NCBI RefSeq assembly: GCF_900115735.1
Contig: NZ_FOXO01000003.1
Location: forward strand, 1 to 64,000
Source: Butyrivibrio proteoclasticus
Lineage (GTDB): Bacteria; Bacillota; Clostridia; Lachnospirales; Lachnospiraceae
Reading direction: 5' to 3'
Length of the DNA stretch: 64,000 bases
Shown: positions 34,633-44,589 of the stretch, piece by piece
How positions within the stretch are numbered: the first letter of the stretch is position 1
How the letters are laid out: every line of letters begins with the position of its first letter
Made by a program: the position numbers and the translations under genes
Notes under the pieces: model-generated
Seen by the model: only the letters and a program-made list of their open reading frames with translations
What the model was told of the DNA's origin: nothing
The model's database searches: none

Positions 34633-37600
34633 ATGTTAAAAACCTGGCTTGTGGACGCGCTTCGAAATATAAAAGTAAGAATAGTATCCTGGCTTTCAAT
34701 CGTCACGATAGTATTTATTGGTACCACACTTATTCTCGGGCTTTATTTTGGCTCTTCCACAGTAAAAAAAGCCAGCACTTCCTATATTGCAACGCAGAAC
34801 TTCAAGGACTATGACATCTCCTGCAGCATGGGAATAAAGAATGATGAAATTGACTTCTTAAAAACTCTTGATGAAGTAAATGACGCTGAAGGCCAGATTT
34901 CTTTTATGGGTGAGCTGTCACTTGATGATAAGAGTACCGGCGTTACAGTCATATCCAGCACTGAAAAAATAAGCACTCCAACTGTAACCACGGGCTCCCT
35001 TCCCTCCTCTCTGGATGAGTGCATAGTCTCATACAGCGCCATGAAAAAAATCGGTGCTAAAATCGGCGATGAGATTGAAATAAGCATTGCATCTGTCAGA
35101 TTTGACGGCATTCTTCCCAACAAGACCTACAAAATTACAGGAATTGCATCGCACCCCGATTATATGGTCAACATTTCCACCGACTATATAGTTCTTCCCC
35201 TCTCCTGCTTTGATACTTCAAAGCTATCCTTTGACTACTCCAACATACTTATTGACGCAAATATACCAGAAGATACATTTAAAAGTGCCTATAAAAAGAA
35301 AAGTGCAGAAATAAAGGACATTTTGGAGTCGGAAACAGTTTCCATGTCAGCTAACAGGATTGTCAATCTGCATTCAGAGCTTGACAAAGAATATGCTAAT
35401 GCCCAAAGCACATCAAAAGACGAGCTTTCAAAAGCAAAAAACGAACTCGACAAAGGACTAAAGACTTTTACCGATGCCATTGAAACAGCGCGCAGCACCC
35501 TTGAAAATGGCGAGGAAGAGTTAAACAACATAAAGTCTGCCGCTGAAAAAGAGCTGTCAGAAGCAAAATCCAAAATAAGATCAGGCGAAGAAGAATACAA
35601 TACAATGGTTGCGGATGGACAGGCTCAACTCGAGCAAGCCGAGAAAGACATGGAAAAAGAGTTAAATGATGCAAAATTCAAGCTCTTTGATGCCTTTCTG
35701 TCTCTTGATGCTGCAGAAAAACTCCTGAAAGAAAAAGAAGCCGAATACTCTAAAGGGCTAGAAAAACTGGTGGAAGGAAAAGAAAAACTTGATAATGGCT
35801 ACAAGGAATACAATGAAGCAATCCGTCAGGCCGACGAAAAAGTAAATGACGATATTATTGATGCCGCTATTATTATATTGGAGCTGGAAGAGGATTCAGA
35901 AGAAACTATAGAGAAATTAAATAACGCTAAAGGGAAAGAAACATTAGAAAGATGCGGTCTGCTTATCGACGCCTATGACAATGCTCCCCCTCATATTCAG
36001 GAATTATTCGACGATAGTTTAGATATAGATGACTTCAAAGCTGATTATGACAAGTTACTTAAAGGCAAATATGAACTTGAAGAAGGTCAAAAGAAATATG
36101 ATGATGGAGTAGAACAACTGGAAGAAGCCAGAAAAATGCTCGATCAGGGCTGGTATGATCTTCAAAAAGGCTGGCAGCAGTATGAAGATGGCAAAGCTGA
36201 ACTTGCAAAGAGAGAACCTGAAGCAAAAAAGCGCCTTGAAGACGCCAAGGCTGAATATGAACAAAAGAAAGCTGAAGGCGCCGCTCAGCTTGAGGATGCA
36301 AAAAAGACTTTAAGCTCAAAAATGAGTGAGGCGACTGAAACTATTAAAGGCCTCGAAGAACAGCTTCAGATAGCCAAAGATGAATATGCATCCCAAAAGG
36401 AAGAAGGCGAAAAATCCATAAACGAAGCTACTTCCCAATATGAAAGTGCCAAAAAGGAAGCAGATGACAAGTTATCAGATTTAAAGCAACAGATTGATAC
36501 AGCAAAAGCTACTCCCTGCACATATATGGTCCAAACAAGAGACGTAAATTTTCCTTATGTTCAGACAAAGTCCTATATGAAAGCCATCAACGGATTTTTC
36601 ACTGCTTTTACGCCTCTATATGCCGGAATAATTGCCATAGTATGCTTTTTTACCATGACCATAATCATAGAGGAACAAACAAGCCAGATAGGCACCTGCA
36701 AAGCCTTTGGTATGTTTGAATCTGAAATTATGCGAAAATATATCATTTTCGGTGTCTCGGCCGCACTTATAGGCGCTCTTCTTGGAGTTGCCGGATCTTT
36801 TACCATAGAAAAACTCCTTATAAATACCATGAAAGAGAATCTGGCGTTTTCACTCGATGGCACAGGGCATAACATTGTCATGATAATTCTCCTTCCACTA
36901 ATGGAAGTACTTGTTACTACTCTGGCAGTCATCTTGTCCTGTCACAGATATATCCACTGCTCTGCTGTCGGACTTATAAGCGGCAATGAGCCTGCATCGA
37001 AATATGGCAAAAAAGCCGGGAAATCTTTTGCAAAAGGTATATATCTAAAACTCATTGTAAGAAATCTTTTTACAGACATCGGGCGAGAAGTGGTTTCTGT
37101 AGTAATAACAGTTATCTGTGTTTTTATAGTGGGATTTGGAATTGATATAAAGCTCGCCTACGAAGGCGCATTGGGCCGTCAGATGAATGATATATGGCAA
37201 TATGACCTGACTCTCACAGAATCAAGTTCCATTACTGATGAAGAAAAAGCTGTGATAACCAAAGCACTATCTGAGTATGACACTCTCTATCTGCCTGTGT
37301 CCGTCAGCGTTATCATTGATGACGACTCTCAGATATTAACTAATACGATATGCGTGGATGATTCAAAAGAATTTGATAGATTTTACATTTTGAAGGATGA
37401 ATTTGGAAAGAGAATAGAAATTCCGGATAACGGTGTTTTGATAACCAAGGAAATGGAAGAAAAAAATGAGATTTCAAAAGGCAGCTCTCTTCACATGATA
37501 AGCGGTAATCTGCGATATTCAGAAGTTACTGTCAGCGGAACCTTCATGCTCTATGCAGGAAAAACCACAATAATGACAAGTAAGTATTACGAAGATAATT

Positions 37601-38148
37601 TCGGCTCTCTTCCTACCAGGAACACCTATTACATAAAAGCTCCAGGCGATAAGGCAAAAGAGCTTACGGATACACTGTCTAAACTTCCCGGAGTTTCAAC
37701 TGTTGATCTCAAAAAAAACCTCCGCGATGGGAACATGGCTGTAGTGAGCCTTTATAACACAGTTGTTGCTATAGTTATAATCTTTTCTATCATGCTCACC
37801 TTCATGATTCTTCTAAATCTTAGCAACATACTAGTTGCCCACAGAATGCGAGAACTTCTCACCATGAGAGTAAACGGCTTTTATAACTCACAGGTTATTG
37901 GATATCTTGTAAGAGAGGTTCTTCTTACAAGTATATTGTCCGTGGTCATAGCGCTGTCACTGGGCGTTCCTCTGACCGGGATCATAATAAAAAATCTTGA
38001 AACAGATGCCTTTATGTTTGTACGAAGTCCCTTTGTTTTGGCATGGGCATCATCAGTTTTAATAAATGCCCTGTTTTCAGTAGTTATAAATACCATTGCC
38101 TTCAGAAAAATTAATACAGTCCCGCTCACAAGTATCACCAGATACTGA
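34633..38148 (+). CDS. Large FtsX-like ABC permease with extracellular coiled coil
   Basis: A 1171-residue permease. An N-terminal helix (about 15-40) and external domain (about 45-240) lead into a roughly 400-residue Glu/Lys-rich coiled coil (about 245-640) with repeats of the type LEDAKAEYEQKKAEGAAQLE. Then come the first FtsX triple helix (about 660-780), a second helix and external domain (about 825-1020) and the last three helices. The two FtsX loops are GTCKAFGMFESEIMRKYI and LTMRVNGFYNSQVIGYL. It would be energised by the GAF-ABC ATPase encoded convergently 9 bp away. Substrate unknown; peptide, lipid or cell-wall signalling roles are possible. Confidence 0.88.
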   Translation: MLKTWLVDALRNIKVRIVSWLSIVTIVFIGTTLILGLYFGSSTVKKASTSYIATQNFKDYDISCSMGIKNDEIDFLKTLDEVNDAEGQISFMGELSLDDKSTGVTVISSTEKISTPTVTTGSLPSSLDECIVSYSAMKKIGAKIGDEIEISIASVRFDGILPNKTYKITGIASHPDYMVNISTDYIVLPLSCFDTSKLSFDYSNILIDANIPEDTFKSAYKKKSAEIKDILESETVSMSANRIVNLHSELDKEYANAQSTSKDELSKAKNELDKGLKTFTDAIETARSTLENGEEELNNIKSAAEKELSEAKSKIRSGEEEYNTMVADGQAQLEQAEKDMEKELNDAKFKLFDAFLSLDAAEKLLKEKEAEYSKGLEKLVEGKEKLDNGYKEYNEAIRQADEKVNDDIIDAAIIILELEEDSEETIEKLNNAKGKETLERCGLLIDAYDNAPPHIQELFDDSLDIDDFKADYDKLLKGKYELEEGQKKYDDGVEQLEEARKMLDQGWYDLQKGWQQYEDGKAELAKREPEAKKRLEDAKAEYEQKKAEGAAQLEDAKKTLSSKMSEATETIKGLEEQLQIAKDEYASQKEEGEKSINEATSQYESAKKEADDKLSDLKQQIDTAKATPCTYMVQTRDVNFPYVQTKSYMKAINGFFTAFTPLYAGIIAIVCFFTMTIIIEEQTSQIGTCKAFGMFESEIMRKYIIFGVSAALIGALLGVAGSFTIEKLLINTMKENLAFSLDGTGHNIVMIILLPLMEVLVTTLAVILSCHRYIHCSAVGLISGNEPASKYGKKAGKSFAKGIYLKLIVRNLFTDIGREVVSVVITVICVFIVGFGIDIKLAYEGALGRQMNDIWQYDLTLTESSSITDEEKAVITKALSEYDTLYLPVSVSVIIDDDSQILTNTICVDDSKEFDRFYILKDEFGKRIEIPDNGVLITKEMEEKNEISKGSSLHMISGNLRYSEVTVSGTFMLYAGKTTIMTSKYYEDNFGSLPTRNTYYIKAPGDKAKELTDTLSKLPGVSTVDLKKNLRDGNMAVVSLYNTVVAIVIIFSIMLTFMILLNLSNILVAHRMRELLTMRVNGFYNSQVIGYLVREVLLTSILSVVIALSLGVPLTGIIIKNLETDAFMFVRSPFVLAWASSVLINALFSVVINTIAFRKINTVPLTSITRY

Positions 38149-38157
38149 TATGAAAAA

Positions 38158-39366
38158 CTACCACGCAAGGTCAGATGCATGTAATGGCCACATATTTACT
38201 CTTATGCTTGAGATTTTTCCATCTCTTACCCTGATAACTCTGTTTGCCATCTTGGCTATTTCAACATTGTGTGTAACCATTACTACAGCAGTATGTCTTT
38301 TTGAAATAACCTCTTCTATCAGCGCAAGTACTTCCTGACCTGTTGAAAAATCAAGTGCGGCGGTAGGTTCATCTGCCAGAATTATCCTTGGATTTTTCAC
38401 AAGTGCCCTTGCAATTGATACCCTCTGCTGCTGCCCGCCACTCATCATGGAGGGATAATTATTGGCTCTACTACTTAGTCCGACCATATCTATTGCCTCT
38501 GCAGGATCCACCGGATTTTCACATATCTCAGAAATAAACTTCACATTTTCAAGCGCTGTAAGATTGGGCATAAGATTATAGGACTGAAAAATAAAACCAA
38601 TATAATTTCTTCTGAAATTAACCAGTTCTTTTTCCGTAGGATGTGAAAAATCCTTACCATCAAGAGTAATCTCGCCATTTGTCGGACTATCCATTCCTCC
38701 GATTATGTTTAACAGAGTGGTCTTTCCACAGCCACTTTCTCCCAGAATAACCAAAAGTTCATTTTCATATATATCAAGATCTACTCCCTTAAGCACATGC
38801 GTGATTTCCATTCCTGAGGGATAGTCTTTGGTAATGTCGCGAAGTGACATTACAACTTTCTTCTTAGTGTCAGCAACATAGGAATATCCATTTTCGTTGA
38901 TAAAAAGTGTAATGATTCCCGCAAAAGAATGAATCAGGGCTATGTCTTCTTCTGAAAGCTCATCCCGGTTAAGATTTATGATCTCAACACATCCGACAGT
39001 CTCTTTTCTATAGATCATTGGCATGAAATAAACATTTTTTATCTCAATGCCTGTTATCTCATCCTTCCCTCCCGGAAACCTCTCATCTTTAGAAATATCC
39101 GAAACAAAGATGGGTTCCTTAGCTTCGCAGGCCTCACCTACTATTCCCTGCTTATTTTCAATGGAAAAGCCTGAAATATTATTCTTTCCAATAGATACAA
39201 TACTGTTAATGCGGCTAGTACTACTGTTCTTAAGCCATATTGCTCCCAAATCAGCAGAAATATCTGCTATCAAAGCTTCAAATGCGTCTGCCAACGCACT
39301 TTCCACCTGATCACTATCAAGAAGCTGCATTATTTTCCATAGAGTCTGCGTATTAATTCCCCTCAT
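38158..39366 (-). CDS. GAF-domain/ABC ATPase fusion (MacB-type)
   Basis: A 402-residue protein. Residues about 10-155 form a GAF domain (GIVGEACEAKEPIFVSDISK, VYFMPMIYRKETVGCVEIIN); about 165-395 form a MacB/LolD-type ATPase with Walker A GESGCGKTTLLN, Q-loop FIFQSYNLMPNL, signature MSGGQQQRVSIARAL and Walker B IILADEPTAALD. A GAF sensor fused to an exporter ATPase is unusual and would let a small molecule gate transport. The start at 39366 has AAAGGAGTATTGG. It faces the giant FtsX permease gene end to end, its likely partner. Confidence 0.88.
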   Translation of the reverse strand: MRGINTQTLWKIMQLLDSDQVESALADAFEALIADISADLGAIWLKNSSTSRINSIVSIGKNNISGFSIENKQGIVGEACEAKEPIFVSDISKDERFPGGKDEITGIEIKNVYFMPMIYRKETVGCVEIINLNRDELSEEDIALIHSFAGIITLFINENGYSYVADTKKKVVMSLRDITKDYPSGMEITHVLKGVDLDIYENELLVILGESGCGKTTLLNIIGGMDSPTNGEITLDGKDFSHPTEKELVNFRRNYIGFIFQSYNLMPNLTALENVKFISEICENPVDPAEAIDMVGLSSRANNYPSMMSGGQQQRVSIARALVKNPRIILADEPTAALDFSTGQEVLALIEEVISKRHTAVVMVTHNVEIAKMANRVIRVRDGKISSIRVNMWPLHASDLAW

Positions 39367-39445
39367 ATCCAATACTCCTTTATACATTAATTTTACTAAC
39401 TTTTTAACGGTATATCAAACACAAACTCAATTATACAAAGTAAAA

Positions 39446-39468
39446 GCACCCTGAAAGAATCAGGGTGC
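39446..39468 (-). terminator. Terminator of the metNI operon
   Basis: GCACCCTG (39446-39453) pairs with CAGGGTGC (39461-39468); the minus strand continues TTTTACTTTG. Confidence 0.85.
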
Positions 39469-39475
39469 CATAAAA

Positions 39476-40138
39476 TCAACTCATCTTTTTATACATATGG
39501 TTTCCTAGCATCTGAATAAGCTGAACAAATGCTATCAATACGATTGAACATACAATCAAATAATCTGTTTTATACTGCTGATAACCATAACGTATTGCAA
39601 TATCGCCTATTCCGCCACCACCTACTGTTCCGGCCATTGCTGAATATCCAATGAGAGAAATTATAAGAAGTACTACGCCATTTAACATTCTTGGAATAGA
39701 CTCTTTTACATAAACTCTCATAAGTATCTGGAAGTTGGATGCCCCAAATGATCTTGCTGCCTCTATAACTCCTGGATTAGTCTCTCTAAGGCTAGTCTCA
39801 AACACCCTTGCAATATAAGGTATTGCTGACACTGTAAGAGGTACGATCGAAGCTGTAGTTCCAATGGACTTTCCTACGACCATTCTGGTAAAAGGAATGA
39901 GTATTACCAAAAGAATGATAAAAGGAAAGCTTCTGAATACGTTAACTACAAAACTAAGAATCTCATATACTAATTTATTTGGCTTAAGCCCATCGGGGGC
40001 TGTAAGCGTAAGTATGATAGCCGGTATAAAGCCCAATATTACTGAAAAAAGTGTAGACCAGAACACCATGTAAAGTGTCTGCTTAAAGGCAGTGAGAACA
40101 ACTGCTCCCATGCCTGTTGTTGATAAAATTCCTGACAT
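39476..40138 (-). CDS. metI: Methionine ABC transporter permease
   Basis: A 220-residue permease with about five helices. The EAA loop is NPGVIEAARSFGASNFQILM, and the end GGIGDIAIRYGYQQYKTDYL is diagnostic of MetI. With MetN and MetQ it imports D/L-methionine. It follows metN by 26 bp and ends at a terminator. Confidence 0.94.
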   Translation of the reverse strand: MSGILSTTGMGAVVLTAFKQTLYMVFWSTLFSVILGFIPAIILTLTAPDGLKPNKLVYEILSFVVNVFRSFPFIILLVILIPFTRMVVGKSIGTTASIVPLTVSAIPYIARVFETSLRETNPGVIEAARSFGASNFQILMRVYVKESIPRMLNGVVLLIISLIGYSAMAGTVGGGGIGDIAIRYGYQQYKTDYLIVCSIVLIAFVQLIQMLGNHMYKKMS

Positions 40139-40164
40139 TTGTAATTCTCCTATATAAAAACAGT

Positions 40165-41136
40165 TTAGTTAATACGTTCCCATGTAACTCCCTTGGAATC
40201 AAGGAATGCACAGGCTCTATCAAGATCTTTTTCATCCATATTAAGGACAAGACTTCCATAAACATCTTCTCTAAAGTCCTCAAGCTTCGCCCAACAGATA
40301 TTGAAATCTGTATGAAGTTCCTGAGACATCTGAGTAACGATAGGTCTCTGATTGCCCTCTCCGAAGAAAAAGAGCTTAAGATTAACTCCTGTAGTTGGAA
40401 GCTTATCGCTCTCTTCTCTAAGGAAGTCTCTGATTTCACGCTCTTTTGGCCATACAAAGAGCTGTTCAGGCTTACCAACTGCAAGCATTTTGCCACTACT
40501 AAGGAATGCTACCTTCTGACAGATCTGCTTAACTACTTCCATCTGATGAGTTACGATGATGATTGTAATTCCCATCTCCCTGTTGATTTTCTGTAAAAGA
40601 GCAAGTATGCCCTTAGTGATTTCAGGGTCAAGTGCACTTGTAGCCTCATCGCATAACAAAAACTCAGGATCAAGCACCAGCGCTCTTGCTATGGCAACTC
40701 TCTGCTTCTGTCCACCTGAAAGTTCTCTTGGCTTGGCATGAACCTTATCTTCAAGTCCTACAAGCTTTATGAGGTTTAAGATTTTTTCTTTTGCCTCAGG
40801 AGTATTGGTCTTCATCCCCCAGAACTTCATAGGAAGTGCCACATTTCCATACACATCCAGTCGCTCAAGAAGATTAAATCCCTGGAAAATCATTCCCATT
40901 CTCTTTTGAAGAAGGCGAAGGTTCTTTTTATCATTGATATCTACCTTCTGATCATCTACAAGTATTTCTCCCTGATCATAGGACTCAAGGCCGTTTATGC
41001 ATCTAAGCAGTGTTGACTTTCCGGCTCCTGACTGTCCGATTATTCCGAAAATCTCTCCCTTTTCTATTTCAAGAGAAATGTCTTTTAATACTTCATTGTT
41101 CTTAAAAGACTTCTTAACATTTTGAATCTTTATCAT
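40165..41136 (-). CDS. metN: Methionine ABC transporter ATPase with NIL domain
   Basis: A 323-residue ATPase: Walker A GQSGAGKSTLLRC, Q-loop MIFQGFNLLERLDV, signature LSGGQKQRVAIARAL, Walker B LLCDEATSALDPE. The C-terminal 75 residues form the NIL regulatory domain that binds methionine and inhibits transport. Adjacent metI fixes the assignment. It is separated from metQ by a glycosidase gene and a terminator, so metNI probably have their own transcript or depend on readthrough. Confidence 0.95.
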   Translation of the reverse strand: MIKIQNVKKSFKNNEVLKDISLEIEKGEIFGIIGQSGAGKSTLLRCINGLESYDQGEILVDDQKVDINDKKNLRLLQKRMGMIFQGFNLLERLDVYGNVALPMKFWGMKTNTPEAKEKILNLIKLVGLEDKVHAKPRELSGGQKQRVAIARALVLDPEFLLCDEATSALDPEITKGILALLQKINREMGITIIIVTHQMEVVKQICQKVAFLSSGKMLAVGKPEQLFVWPKEREIRDFLREESDKLPTTGVNLKLFFFGEGNQRPIVTQMSQELHTDFNICWAKLEDFREDVYGSLVLNMDEKDLDRACAFLDSKGVTWERIN

Positions 41137-41166
41137 CTTTCCTAACTTCCTGTTGTGTCATATTCT

Positions 41167-41197
41167 CACAAAACCCGCAATACATGCGGGTTTTGTG
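41167..41197 (-). terminator. Hairpin terminator downstream of the GH2 gene
   Basis: CACAAAACCCGCA (41167-41179) pairs perfectly with 41185-41197; the U-rich part lies in the 3' arm (minus: GCGGGTTTTGTG). It separates GH2 from metN. Confidence 0.8.
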
Positions 41198-41217
41198 CAG
41201 TCACATTTAATAATATA

Positions 41218-44200
41218 TCATATTTTTGAGTTTTTCTCACTAAATCTAAAACTCTTAAAGTCAAAATTACTTCCCGGAAGGAAAACAAAAGAGATATCAT
41301 AGCTGCCTTTTTTATGCTCTATTGGGAAGCAGACTTCAGTATATTCGCTGCTTAGTGGAAACTCGAGTATTTCCTTGGTCTCTCCATTTTCATTTTTCAT
41401 TCGTAGATGAATCGTATTGCTGGCTGCCATTGCCCTTCCTGTAATAACAATTTCTTTTACCCCTTCATCTCCAAAATTCATATTATCAAATGAAAGTGTA
41501 ACATTATTACCAATTCCTTCAACCGCATTTTCAGATCTTGTAAAAGAATCCCCATATATGCTGTCAGCATAAATAGCGCTGTTTTCACATAATGCCCTGA
41601 GCTGTCTTTCAAAATAAAAGCCCTTAATATGTATCTTATCATAAGTTACAAAGCTAATGGTATGAACTCCGCAAAGGCGTTTTGAAAGCTTCCAGGTCTC
41701 CTCCTGGTACGTATTCCATATCGATTTTTTCTGGTAGATGACTTCATTAAGTAAAACTGCTCCATCATCTCCTGCTATTCCATCCCAGATTTGTATCCTG
41801 TAGGCGTCACCTGAAAGCGCAAAAATAGGAATGGTGATTGTATCAGAGCCCTCGATTCCAAAGTCTATGCTTTCATAAGAAACCATTGTTTCATTGCCCC
41901 TGTCTGTAGCAACACCGTGCTCATTGCCTGCAGCAGTTCTGCCCTTGCTCTGACTAAATACGTTTCCCGGAATAAAGCTGTATGGATCAAGAAATGCTTT
42001 GCCCATGCCAATGGCTGTAAACTTAAGTGTTGAGATAGTCTTTACGATGCCTTCACTATCCCTGGTCTCGCATCTTAAAATAAATTCTCCATCAAAAAGT
42101 GCTTCAACTTCGGCTTCATTACCGCTTACAGAGAGCCTTGCAATATTGGACTTATTGCCCTTAGAATCAAGTATTCTGTAAAATACATCCTTGTTTGTTG
42201 CATTTTCAGGCAGAATTTTTGCTTTTATTTTTGCCTTTGGTCTCTGCATAGAGAGCTTAGTTTCAGTGTCTGTCGAAAGCTCTACCTTTCTTACCTGAAC
42301 TATGTTACTTACTTTTTGAACATTTACCACTACATTATCTGCGCTGTCATCTATCTTGACAATTGCAAGGAGCTTACCACTAAAAAGAGCTCTCTCGCTT
42401 GCCTTATAGCTGTCGTAATCTGTACTGTCGCCGTTATCAAGTCCAATGAGTTCTCCACCTGTCACAGTTACCTTTACTCTGTCACAGGCATTTTCTACAG
42501 GATTGCCATTCTTATCAACAGCACTAATCATTGCAAAAACAAGCTCATCAACTTTTTCATAAGCTACTTCAAAGTTGTCTGTATCTTCAAAGGATCTGCG
42601 TGTCTGTTCCGCAATCCCTTTTCCGGAAGCATCGTAAGCGATGGCCTTTATCTCGCCCTTCTCATAAATACACTTATAATCAGCAAAGATGTGATCTCCG
42701 CTTCCTCTTTCATGAGTAAGCTCCTGCTTTCCCAGACTTTTGCCATTTACAAATAATTCAACAAAAGGGGCGTTGCTGACTACTCTCACATCAACTTCTT
42801 CTCCTTCATTGAAATCCCAATATGGGAACACGTGAACAAAAGGATCTTTATCAGCGCTCACCCAGGCTGACTTCCAGGCATAGTAAGCATCCTTATAAAA
42901 GCCTGCTGTATCAATAAGTCCAAAATAAGAATTCTTGGTGTGGTATGGCGTGGGTTCTCCGATGTAGTCATAGCCAGTCCAGACAAACTGTCCCATGGAA
43001 AAAGGCATATCTCTGTCCATGCAAATACAGCTCTCGATGCTCTCTGCGCCCCAACTTGTCTGACTGTTTCCAAGGCTTGAACACTGAAGGTCATCATCTG
43101 CCAAAATCCCCTCTGATAAAGGGAAATGATATATTCCTCTGCTCTGAACTATTGAATAGGTCTCACTTCCGTATATAACCCAGTCAGGGTGCTCCCTGTG
43201 ATGTTTCTCATAAAACTTCTCAGCGTAGTTATAACCTACAACCTTCAGGATATCAGCGCACTTTTGAGCATTTTCCCAAGGCATATAATTGGAGCCAAAG
43301 GTTGGATGGGCATTTCCCATATAATCAAACTTCTCAACCAGCTCTTTTAACATACGGGTGATCTGCGCACCTCTCTCATCCGCATGGGTATCATAGATTT
43401 CATTGCCTATACTCCACATGATAACTGAAGGGTGGTTTCTATCTCTTTTTACCCAGCTCTCAACATCCCTCTCATGCCACTCTGGAAAAAATCTTGCGTA
43501 ATCAAACTCAGTCTTTGATCTCTCCCACATATCAAAGCCCTCAGAGATAGCCATAAATCCCATGCTATCAAGAAGCTCTATTGTCTGGGGATCATACATA
43601 TTGTGGGTAAGCCTTATGGCATTTACACCCATGTTTTTAAGCTGAATAAGCCTTCTCTTCATGGCGCTGTTATTGTAAGCAGCTCCAAGAGCACCAAGAT
43701 CATGATGTATGCAAACACCATTTAGCTTGGTTATTTTGCCATTTAATACAAAACCTTTATCCGGGTCAAAAGAAATACTTCTAAATCCAAATTTTACTTC
43801 TTCCTTTTGGAGCTCCTTTTTTCCATCGAAAAGAGTAACTTCCAATGTATAGAGATTGGGCTCATCAGTAGACCACTCTTTTACATTCCTTGCAAAAAAA
43901 CTCTTTCCGGTGGCATTTAGTGAAATCTCTCTCTTATTTTTATCAAGGAGTCTGTAGGATACGTTTGTATTCTTATTTTCTCCTCCTTTTATTTCTGTAT
44001 CAATGTCAAGAAAATATCCCATATCTCCCTTATGTGTATGGATATAAATTCCGTTTTCAGGGATATATATATCTTCATAACTGCAAAGCCATACATTTCT
44101 GTATATTCCGGCTCCTGAATACCATCTTGAATTGGGATTTTTGTAATTGACTCTTACAAGAACATCATTACTTCCTACTTTACAATAGTCCGTAATATCG

Positions 44201-44496
44201 AGAATGAACTGTGAATAGCCATACTTCCACTCTCCTGCCTCTTGACCATTTATATACACAGTGCTGTCCATATATAATCCGTCAAAGACAAGAAAATGCC
44301 TTGGCTTAAGTGTGGTCACAAAGCCTTTGTAATACCAGCCTGTGGCATCTGTATAAAAGTTTCTTGCATCATCTATAAGAAAATCATGAGGTATCTCCAC
44401 CTCTTTAAATTCAGAAAGCCTGTTCCTGACATCTTCAAGTTCTGTTCCAAAATCAGTTTTTAAAAATTTCCATCCTGTAACAAATTTTTCCTTCAT
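41218..44496 (-). CDS. Glycoside hydrolase family 2 protein (beta-galactosidase type)
   Basis: A 1092-residue cytoplasmic GH2 enzyme (no signal peptide). Order: sugar-binding sandwich (about 10-150), immunoglobulin-like domain (about 155-245), TIM barrel (about 247-540), then DUF4982-like and further C-terminal beta domains. The acid/base is Glu366 in MWSIGNEIYD and the nucleophile Glu445 in IYGSETYS; RLTHNMYDPQTIELLDSMGF is typical. Beta-galactosidase is most likely, but beta-glucuronidase or other GH2 specificities cannot be excluded. It lies between metQ and metN with its own GGGGAGG site, an odd place for a glycosidase. Confidence 0.9.
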   Translation of the reverse strand: MKEKFVTGWKFLKTDFGTELEDVRNRLSEFKEVEIPHDFLIDDARNFYTDATGWYYKGFVTTLKPRHFLVFDGLYMDSTVYINGQEAGEWKYGYSQFILDITDYCKVGSNDVLVRVNYKNPNSRWYSGAGIYRNVWLCSYEDIYIPENGIYIHTHKGDMGYFLDIDTEIKGGENKNTNVSYRLLDKNKREISLNATGKSFFARNVKEWSTDEPNLYTLEVTLFDGKKELQKEEVKFGFRSISFDPDKGFVLNGKITKLNGVCIHHDLGALGAAYNNSAMKRRLIQLKNMGVNAIRLTHNMYDPQTIELLDSMGFMAISEGFDMWERSKTEFDYARFFPEWHERDVESWVKRDRNHPSVIMWSIGNEIYDTHADERGAQITRMLKELVEKFDYMGNAHPTFGSNYMPWENAQKCADILKVVGYNYAEKFYEKHHREHPDWVIYGSETYSIVQSRGIYHFPLSEGILADDDLQCSSLGNSQTSWGAESIESCICMDRDMPFSMGQFVWTGYDYIGEPTPYHTKNSYFGLIDTAGFYKDAYYAWKSAWVSADKDPFVHVFPYWDFNEGEEVDVRVVSNAPFVELFVNGKSLGKQELTHERGSGDHIFADYKCIYEKGEIKAIAYDASGKGIAEQTRRSFEDTDNFEVAYEKVDELVFAMISAVDKNGNPVENACDRVKVTVTGGELIGLDNGDSTDYDSYKASERALFSGKLLAIVKIDDSADNVVVNVQKVSNIVQVRKVELSTDTETKLSMQRPKAKIKAKILPENATNKDVFYRILDSKGNKSNIARLSVSGNEAEVEALFDGEFILRCETRDSEGIVKTISTLKFTAIGMGKAFLDPYSFIPGNVFSQSKGRTAAGNEHGVATDRGNETMVSYESIDFGIEGSDTITIPIFALSGDAYRIQIWDGIAGDDGAVLLNEVIYQKKSIWNTYQEETWKLSKRLCGVHTISFVTYDKIHIKGFYFERQLRALCENSAIYADSIYGDSFTRSENAVEGIGNNVTLSFDNMNFGDEGVKEIVITGRAMAASNTIHLRMKNENGETKEILEFPLSSEYTEVCFPIEHKKGSYDISFVFLPGSNFDFKSFRFSEKNSKI

Positions 44497-44589
44497 ACTA
44501 AAAGCCTCCCCAATGTTTTAGCAAACCACTTACTAATCATACACCAGAGAGGCTTATATTTGTTTATATTTTTTAGTTTCTATTATTTA

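Noticed and set aside
36059..36319. Minus-strand frames inside the coiled-coil permease
   Set aside because: They arise from repetitive Glu/Lys codons read in reverse; the plus-strand frame is clearly coding.
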